DNA of 34,330 nucleotides, taken from contig JAGDXL010000017.1 of assembly GCA_023256385.1 (NCBI GenBank), positions 1 through 34,330 of the forward strand. Direction: 5' to 3'. Positions 28,406 to 34,330 of this stretch are shown here, piece by piece; positions within the stretch are counted from its first letter, which is position 1; each line of letters starts with the position of its first letter. Source of the DNA: Nitrososphaerales archaeon. GTDB lineage: Archaea > Thermoproteota > Nitrososphaeria > Conexivisphaerales > Conexivisphaeraceae. The notes beneath the pieces were generated by a model. That model did not search any database and had not been told where the DNA came from. It was given only the letters and a program-made list of their open reading frames with translations. Both the position numbers and the translations under genes were made by a program.

Positions 28406-28441
28406 GGTTATAACTCCTTTCCCAACTTTTGACTAAGTTGG
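28406..28441 (-). ncRNA. Putative omega-RNA 3' end/guide region of the tnpB locus
   Basis: Hairpin CCAACTT-AGTCAA-AAGTTGG spans the tnpB stop codon, followed by GAAAGGAGTTATAACC, which matches the sahH promoter. RNA not demonstrated. Confidence 0.4.
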
Positions 28442-29935
28442 ATATGTGCCAGGGCTTTGGGCATTACCTCCCTTTGCGGAGGCTATACGGTTCGCGGGCA
28501 CGACCCCGCTGTGGTCCACGATGAACGAGAGCAGTCTGAGGTTCTCCTTCCCCTGGACCAGCACTCCGGAGCCGCGCCTCAGTATGTTGAGCGCGCCGTT
28601 GAGGTCGCTGTGCAGCCTGTGGTCGCCGACCGGGCACGTGACGATGCCGCGCGGATGCCGTGAGACCTCCGCGCCGTGGTAGGCGCAGTGGCTCGATGTC
28701 CCGCGCTCGAACACCTCGTAGACCGCGATCCCGTACTCGCGGGCCTTGGCCTCTATCACTCCCACCAGCTCGCGATAGGCCCATATGTTCACGCTGTACT
28801 TGTTCCCCCTCTCCTGTGCTATATCGTACGGGTAGCCCACGTAGATCGTGGAGACGCCGCTGGAGACGCCGCGGTCCCACAGCTCATGGATCAGATGTGA
28901 TGCCAGGTTCCTGTACAGGTGGAGGCGCCTAGCGGTCCACTTCCTCTTCAGCCGCCTCACCTCTGCCCACAGCTTGTAATACTTCACCTCGTCGCCCCCT
29001 GCCTTGGCGTGGGCGGCCTCCGACTCCAGCCTCGCTATCCTTCCCTCGAAATAGAAGTAGTCCTCCTTCAGCCTAGCTCCCCTGTAGAGGAGCCACGCCC
29101 CGTCGCTGACCACGACGGACGCGATGATGTTCACCCCGAGGTCTATGCCCGCGACCTCGTCGCCCTTCGGCCTGGCGACCTCTATCGAGCGGCGCTTCCC
29201 CTGCACTATGTGCGGTGGCCTGGTGCCGTTCCTCGTCGTCTCCGCTCCGACCTGCACGGCTATGGACGCGTACCATGCATGCCTAGCGTCGTCGTACCAT
29301 ATCTCCATCCTCCCCTGCTTCCCGTACCAACGGATCTCGCCAGCGAACCGCAGGTGCAGGTTGTAGCGAGGTATGTAGATGACGTGCGCCTCCGGATCCA
29401 CGGTGTACATCTCGTGGCGCACCGGGATCCATAACCGGCGCCTCCCGGCCGCGCGGTCCTTCCTGTAGCCCGGCGGCGATGGATGGATCCACGGCGGCAG
29501 CCTGCCCTCGAACTTGGCCACAAGTGTCTTCCTGAACGCACTCCAGGCCTCCGAGTTCTTCCTCTCCACCTCCCAGGCCGCCGCGCCGAGGACCTCCGTG
29601 TACTTCGGCACATGCTTCTTCCGCGTGCCCCTGAGATCCACATGTTTCAGGCTGGCCCATTGCGACATCCCCCGTCTTCTAGCCTCGAAGTACTCCTGTC
29701 TCCTCTCGTAGCTCAGCTCGTTCCATAACCGCGAGGCGGCGTCCGCTAGGCGCCGCAGTTTGCGCTCCTGCGCGCCGCTGGGGAGGAGGCGAACGATGAC
29801 GGCGCGCACTCCGTTGTCCTCCGGCGCGGGGAAGACCATGTTATCCGTTGACGTTGATGTGCCCGGCCCCTCGAGCGCCGGGTTGAATTGTGGAGTCATC
29901 CCCGTGCCGTTATCCATCGACTCAACTATATACAT
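28433..29935 (-). CDS. tnpB: Solo TnpB-family protein (IS605 OrfB type), RuvC-II Glu apparently replaced by Gly
   Basis: 500 aa. GIDLGVNIIASVVV (RuvC-I), STIYVGYPYDIAQERGNKYSVNIW (RuvC-II region), SSHCAYHGAEV...CPVGDHRLHSDLNGALNILRR (zinc knuckle, RuvC-III). No tnpA adjacent. Confidence 0.93.
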   Translation of the reverse strand: MYIVESMDNGTGMTPQFNPALEGPGTSTSTDNMVFPAPEDNGVRAVIVRLLPSGAQERKLRRLADAASRLWNELSYERRQEYFEARRRGMSQWASLKHVDLRGTRKKHVPKYTEVLGAAAWEVERKNSEAWSAFRKTLVAKFEGRLPPWIHPSPPGYRKDRAAGRRRLWIPVRHEMYTVDPEAHVIYIPRYNLHLRFAGEIRWYGKQGRMEIWYDDARHAWYASIAVQVGAETTRNGTRPPHIVQGKRRSIEVARPKGDEVAGIDLGVNIIASVVVSDGAWLLYRGARLKEDYFYFEGRIARLESEAAHAKAGGDEVKYYKLWAEVRRLKRKWTARRLHLYRNLASHLIHELWDRGVSSGVSTIYVGYPYDIAQERGNKYSVNIWAYRELVGVIEAKAREYGIAVYEVFERGTSSHCAYHGAEVSRHPRGIVTCPVGDHRLHSDLNGALNILRRGSGVLVQGKENLRLLSFIVDHSGVVPANRIASAKGGNAQSPGTYPT

Positions 29936-30019
29936 GCTAACTTAAAAAGTTTTTTATTGAATCAGAGACGGGCGGTGCAAATAGATGATCGCTTGAAACG
30001 ATTTTATTTATACATAAAA

Positions 30020-30541
30020 ATGTTCAGTGGCTCAAGCCAAAGAACTATTACGCTGGTCGCTAAAACCTTTGACGTGGAACATAAGTACAGGAAGGTCGCG
30101 ATAGGCGGCACGTTTGATCCATTTCACAGAGGTCATCGTGCGCTGATCGATGCGGCGTTCTCAATCGGCGACGAGGTGCTCATAGGGCTCAGCTCCGACG
30201 AGCTCGCGCAGAGGATGGGGAAATCCCCGGATAGGTCCTTCGAGGAGCGCGCCTGCGACCTCCTGGAGTATCTTGAGTCGAAGTACCGCGACAGGATCTA
30301 CGCGATATACAAGCTAGAGGACCCGTTCGGTCCCCTGGCGCAGGATCCGAGCATAGAGGCGCTGGTGGTCAGCCCCGAGACCGAGGAGAGGGGGAGCGCG
30401 GCGAACGCGGCCAGGAGGTCCCGGGGGCTCGGCGAGGTCGACGTGGTGCGGATAGACTTCGTGCTCGCGGAGGACGGGGAGCCCATAAGCTCCCGCCGCA
30501 TAAGGAAAGGCGAGATAGATAAGGAGGGCAGGATTCTGTAG
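30020..30541 (+). CDS. coaD: Phosphopantetheine adenylyltransferase, archaeal type
   Basis: KVAIGGTFDPFHRGHRALIDAAFSIGDEVLIGLSSDELAQ, nucleotidyltransferase HxGH-like and C-terminal ISSRRIRKGEIDKEGRIL. Upstream part of the 217-aa ORF judged non-coding. Confidence 0.9.
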   Translation: MFSGSSQRTITLVAKTFDVEHKYRKVAIGGTFDPFHRGHRALIDAAFSIGDEVLIGLSSDELAQRMGKSPDRSFEERACDLLEYLESKYRDRIYAIYKLEDPFGPLAQDPSIEALVVSPETEERGSAANAARRSRGLGEVDVVRIDFVLAEDGEPISSRRIRKGEIDKEGRIL

Positions 30542-30553
30542 GTGGGTGGGCAA

Positions 30554-32058
30554 ATGTCGTCGAACGCGGCTGACGTCGATGCACTCCACCCACTGGAGGG
30601 GAGGGTCCTGAGGGCGCTGCTCGAGGCCGGAAGGCCCATGGACGTCGAGGAGGTCGCGTCCGCCGCCGGCGTTTCGGTCGACCAGGCCCGCCGCGCCGTG
30701 GAGTGGCTCAGGTCCAGGGGGCTCGCGCGCATATGTCGGTGCTGCTGGGCCGGAACGGCCGGACCGCGTCGGAAAGGGGCCTCCCGGAGGACGTGCTGCT
30801 CAGCGCCCTCGAGAGGTCGGGCGGCGAGCTGAACCTGTCCGGCCTCGCAAATGCCCTTGGGATGAGCCCGTCTGAAATCAACGCCGCAGTGGGCAGGCTC
30901 GTGAGGGAGGGGTTCGTTTCGATATCGGGCGGCAGGCTGCGCATGTTGAGAGGGGGCCCCTACGCGCCGGCCCTGCAGTCGCTGCTGAGGAAGATAGCCG
31001 AGGCGGGGGAGCTGCCGCTGGACTCGCTCACGCCGGAGGAGCGCTCGGCGCTCGACGCGCTCTCGCAGCGCCCGGAGTTCGTGGAGATCCGCGAGTCGAG
31101 GGACACGTTCGTATCCGCGACGGAGGAGGCATCCGCGCTACCGCATCCATCGTTGGAGGGCGTGGTGACGCAGCTGACGCCGGAGGATCTGTCGACTGGC
31201 AGGTGGAGGTCGCTGCGTCTATCCAGGCTCAACGTGGAGGCGGCGGTGCCCACGGTATATCCCGGCAGGCGGCACGTGATAACGGAATACATCAGGCGCG
31301 TCAAGGAAATATTCACGTCCATGGGATTCCAGGAGATATCCGGCAGGATACTCCAGATAAGCTTCTGGAACTTCGACGCCCTCTACACGCCGCAGGATCA
31401 TCCGGCGCGCGAGCTCCAAGACACGTTTTACGTGGATACCGGTCCATTCGAGGAACCTCCAGCCGACGTCGAGGCAGCAGTGAAGGCGGTCCATGAGAAC
31501 GGCTGGAGGACGGGCTCCACCGGCTGGGGCCACGAGTGGAATCCCGAGGAGGCACGCCGGGTAGTCCTTAGAACGCACACGACCGCGCTGACGGTCAGGG
31601 CGCTCGCCGCAGCGCGTGATCTGCCGGTGGCAAAGGTGTTCAGCGTGGGGAGCGTCTTCCGCAACGAGAAGGTGGACTCCAGGCACCTGGTGGAGTTCCA
31701 CCAGGTGGAGGGCATAGTGAAATCGCCGGACGCCAACCTCCGTCGCCTGATGGGTTACATCTCGGAGTTCTACTCGCGCCTGGGATTCAGCGAGATGAAG
31801 TTCTGGCCCACGTACTTCCCCTACACAGAACCATCGCTGCAGGTAATGGTGAAGGTCGGCGACATATGGCTCGAGATGGGCGGAATGGGCATATTCAGGC
31901 CGGAGGTGACGATGCCCCTCGGGGTGAAGGAGCCCGTGCTCGCCTGGGGCCTGGGACTTGAGCGCATGATAATGGTGAAGATGGGGGTGAGCGACGCGCG
32001 CGAGCTGTACGCGAACAGGCTGTCCTGGCTAAGGGGGGTTCCAAGCTGCCGGTCGTAG
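30554..32058 (+). CDS. pheS: Phenylalanyl-tRNA synthetase alpha subunit, with an apparent -1 frame change at about 30733
   Basis: N-terminal HTH (HPLEGRVLRALLEAGRPMDVEEVASAAGVSVDQARRAVEWLRSRGLARI) in frame with 30554. Remainder in the 30733 frame (SVLLGRNGRTASERGLPEDVLL... FQEISGRILQISFWNFDALYTPQDHPAREL... EMGGMGIFRPEV... GLGLERMIMVKMG). Confidence 0.88.
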
Positions 32059-33713
32059 AGGTCGACCTGAGAAGGCTTGCCGCCCTGACGGCGTGGCACG
32101 GATCCCCGGAAGATCTACTGGACGTCGTGCCGTACGCTGGACTGGACATAGAGTCCGTGGAGGGTTACACCGCGCGCCTAGAGTACAGCCCAAACAGGCC
32201 CGACTTCGCCACCGAGTGGGGGATCGCGCACTATCTCAGGGGGCTCACGGGGGTTGAGCTGGGCCCCGCGGAGATACCGCTCTCTCCATCCGGGGTGCTC
32301 GTGAGCGCCGATCCCGCGCTCAGGGGAATACGCCCCTACGTAGCCGGGCTCGTCTCCAGGGGGCTCAAGCTGGACGATGACTCCCTGAGGCAGCTGATAC
32401 GCATGCAGGAGGATCTCCACGAGGGCCTGGGCCGTCACCGCAGGAGGGTGGCAATAGGGCTGCACGACCTCGACAGAATAACGCCGCCAATACGGTACGT
32501 GGCCGTCGGCGGCGATCACGCGTTCGTGCCGCTCGGGGAGTCCAGATCGTGGACCGTGAAGAGCATACTCGAGGAACACGAGCTGGGCAGAAAATACGGC
32601 TCCGGCTTCTCGGGAGCGTCCCTGTACCCGGCGCTGATCGACTCGGCCGGTAACACGTTATCGTTTCCCCCGATAATAAACGGCGAGCACACGCGCGTAC
32701 ATGGAGGCACCCGCTCGCTGTTCGTGGACGTGACCGGCACCTCGCTCCCCAAGGTGATGGATGCGCTCTCGGTGCTGGCCCTGACTCTGCACGAGATGAA
32801 GGCGCGCATAGAGTACATCTCGGTCGACTACGGCGACCTCGTCCTGCGGACCCCTGATCTATCGAGCCGCGAGCTATACGTGAGCGCTTCGCGCGCGTCC
32901 TCCCTCCTCGGCCTCGACCTGAAGCCATCCGACTTAGCGGAATACCTCGGCAGATCCAGGATCGGCGTGCGCGAGGTGCTGCGCGATGGCGTCGTCGCGC
33001 TCATTCCCCGCTACAGGTTCGACGTCATGCACGAGGTGGATCTCGTGGAGGAGGTCGCCTACGGCTATGGATATTCAAGGCTCTCGCCTGAGCAGCCCCG
33101 CGAGCCCGGCATAGGCGAGCTCTCCCCGGCTTCGTTGTTCGACGAGATGGTCCGGGACGTCGCTGTAGGCATGGGAATGCAGGAAGTTATAACGACCCAC
33201 CTCACGAGCTACAACATCCTTTACAGGGCTACGGGTCGCTCGCCCGAGCATTCCATCAGGGTACTCTCCAGCAAGAGCAGTGAGCATGAATATATCAGGG
33301 ACAGCTTGATTCCCGGCCTGCTCTACGTGCTCTCCACAAACGTCCACGAGGAATATCCTCAGAGGATCTTTGAGGTGGGCGTAGTCGCACGCCGCGAGGG
33401 CACCACCGCAGGTGAACATCGCCGGTTCGCGGTGGCGGTAGCCCACGCCAAGGCGAACTTCACGGAGGTCAAGTCAATTGTGGACACATTGGTGAGATCG
33501 CTGCTGGGGACCCAGCCGTCCTACTCGGCATCTGGGTGCGCGCCCCCTTTCATCGATGGCAGATGCGCTTCAACGTCGCTCTCCGGCGTCGAGCTGGGCG
33601 TTTTGGGCGAGATAGCGCCCTCAACGCTGGAACAGCTCCACATACAGGTTCCGGTGGCAGCCGCCGAGCTGGACGTGGATATTTTGCGCGCCCTCTGCGG
33701 AATGAAACAGTAG
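32046..33713 (+). CDS. pheT: Phenylalanyl-tRNA synthetase beta subunit
   Basis: PYAGLDIESVEGYTARLEYSPNRPDFATEWGIAHYLRG, IPRYRFDVMHEVDLVEEVAYGYGYSRL. N-terminal LPVVEVDLRRLAALTAWHGSPEDLLDVV extends the listed ORF to a CTG at 32046. Confidence 0.92.
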   Translation: MPVVEVDLRRLAALTAWHGSPEDLLDVVPYAGLDIESVEGYTARLEYSPNRPDFATEWGIAHYLRGLTGVELGPAEIPLSPSGVLVSADPALRGIRPYVAGLVSRGLKLDDDSLRQLIRMQEDLHEGLGRHRRRVAIGLHDLDRITPPIRYVAVGGDHAFVPLGESRSWTVKSILEEHELGRKYGSGFSGASLYPALIDSAGNTLSFPPIINGEHTRVHGGTRSLFVDVTGTSLPKVMDALSVLALTLHEMKARIEYISVDYGDLVLRTPDLSSRELYVSASRASSLLGLDLKPSDLAEYLGRSRIGVREVLRDGVVALIPRYRFDVMHEVDLVEEVAYGYGYSRLSPEQPREPGIGELSPASLFDEMVRDVAVGMGMQEVITTHLTSYNILYRATGRSPEHSIRVLSSKSSEHEYIRDSLIPGLLYVLSTNVHEEYPQRIFEVGVVARREGTTAGEHRRFAVAVAHAKANFTEVKSIVDTLVRSLLGTQPSYSASGCAPPFIDGRCASTSLSGVELGVLGEIAPSTLEQLHIQVPVAAAELDVDILRALCGMKQ

Positions 33714-34001
33714 TCCCGAAGGTGGTTTTAAGGTGTAATTTAGATGATTAGATGATATAGCATAGCACTGTTGCGAGTGATGGGGCAATGTGACTGGACG
33801 CTACCGCTCGTCCACCGGGTCCAAGGCGAACAAGGTTGTCGACTAGGAGGCGGAAGGATCTGTCACTGGATGTTTTGGAGAAGATTCTGTGTGGGATCAT
33901 CGAAATAGGAAGCTAGCTTCTCCGACCGCCCGGCTCAGGAAACCCAGAGGACTGCGGAAAGTTCGCAGTCCACGCGCTGCGGCCGTGCTTCAATTCCAAG
34001 G

Positions 34002-34330
34002 TCATTGCCGAGTGTGAGCTGCGTCCGCGTGCCCATCCCCCAGGTCTATCACGTACTGCACCACCACGACTTCCCTCTTCACCCTGAAGGGCGGCGCTAA
34101 TTGCTTCAGGCGGGGGGAGCCTAGGGGGTCGAACACGACGTACAGGCGATAGCTGTCCCCGAAGAACTCCGAGGCCTTGAGCTCGTTATGCGTGAGCGTC
34201 ACCTCATCGCCCTCCCTGGAGAGGCCCTTCACCTCTATCCGCAGCTTCTCCATGCCGTTTCTGCTCTCTATGTCATAGCCCATGTCCTCCTCGTGCACGT
34301 CCCTCGGCACCCACCCCCTCCCCCTCTCGT
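34002..34330 (-). CDS. DUF3883-domain protein, C-terminal part; continues beyond the right edge
   Basis: Open frame reads in from the edge: ...ERGRGWVPRDVHEEDMGYDIESRNGMEKLRIEVKGLSREGDEVTLTHNELKASEFFGDSYRLYVVFDP (GYDIES...IEVKG...LTxNE signature). Confidence 0.75.
   Translation of the reverse strand, partial: ERGRGWVPRDVHEEDMGYDIESRNGMEKLRIEVKGLSREGDEVTLTHNELKASEFFGDSYRLYVVFDPLGSPRLKQLAPPFRVKREVVVVQYVIDLGDGHADAAHTRQ

Noticed and set aside
33714-34001. Possible degraded transposase or structured RNA after pheT
   Set aside because: Short translations (RRKDLSLDVLEKILCGIIEIG*) gave no recognisable family and no RNA signature could be supported.
1-34330. CRISPR arrays, rRNA, prophage genes
   Set aside because: No regularly spaced repeats, rRNA-like sequence or phage structural genes seen.

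Overview
GC-rich archaeal (TACK-type) chromosomal window. The backbone is ordinary core genes: an aIF2-beta/DUF424 cluster, an aIF1A-Rio1-KH-Top6B-Top6A cluster, an archaeal A-type ATP synthase locus, PheS/PheT, CoaD, a MiaB-like methylthiotransferase, an SAH/MTA deaminase and SahH, a dihydrolipoamide dehydrogenase-like enzyme, a geranylgeranyl-reductase-like enzyme, and two tRNAs (one with a 12-nt intron). Mobile-element traces are an IS607-like fragment at the left edge and a solo tnpB at 28433-29935. The right edge carries the 3' part of a DUF3883 protein. The main discovery candidate is the solo TnpB. Its RuvC-II Glu position appears to be Gly (IYVGYP). The 27 nt immediately after its stop codon, where an omega-RNA guide would be expected, match 25/27 nt over the predicted BRE/TATA box of sahH about 16 kb away (15 nt contiguous and perfect). 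This suggests a TldR-like RNA-guided repressor of S-adenosylhomocysteine hydrolase. Other candidates are apparent frameshifts in a ferritin-like gene (with an RF2-like shift-site arrangement) and in pheS, two small ORFs missing from the ORF track, and a divergent tubulin/FtsZ-like protein. No database search or folding program was run; family names come from motif recognition.
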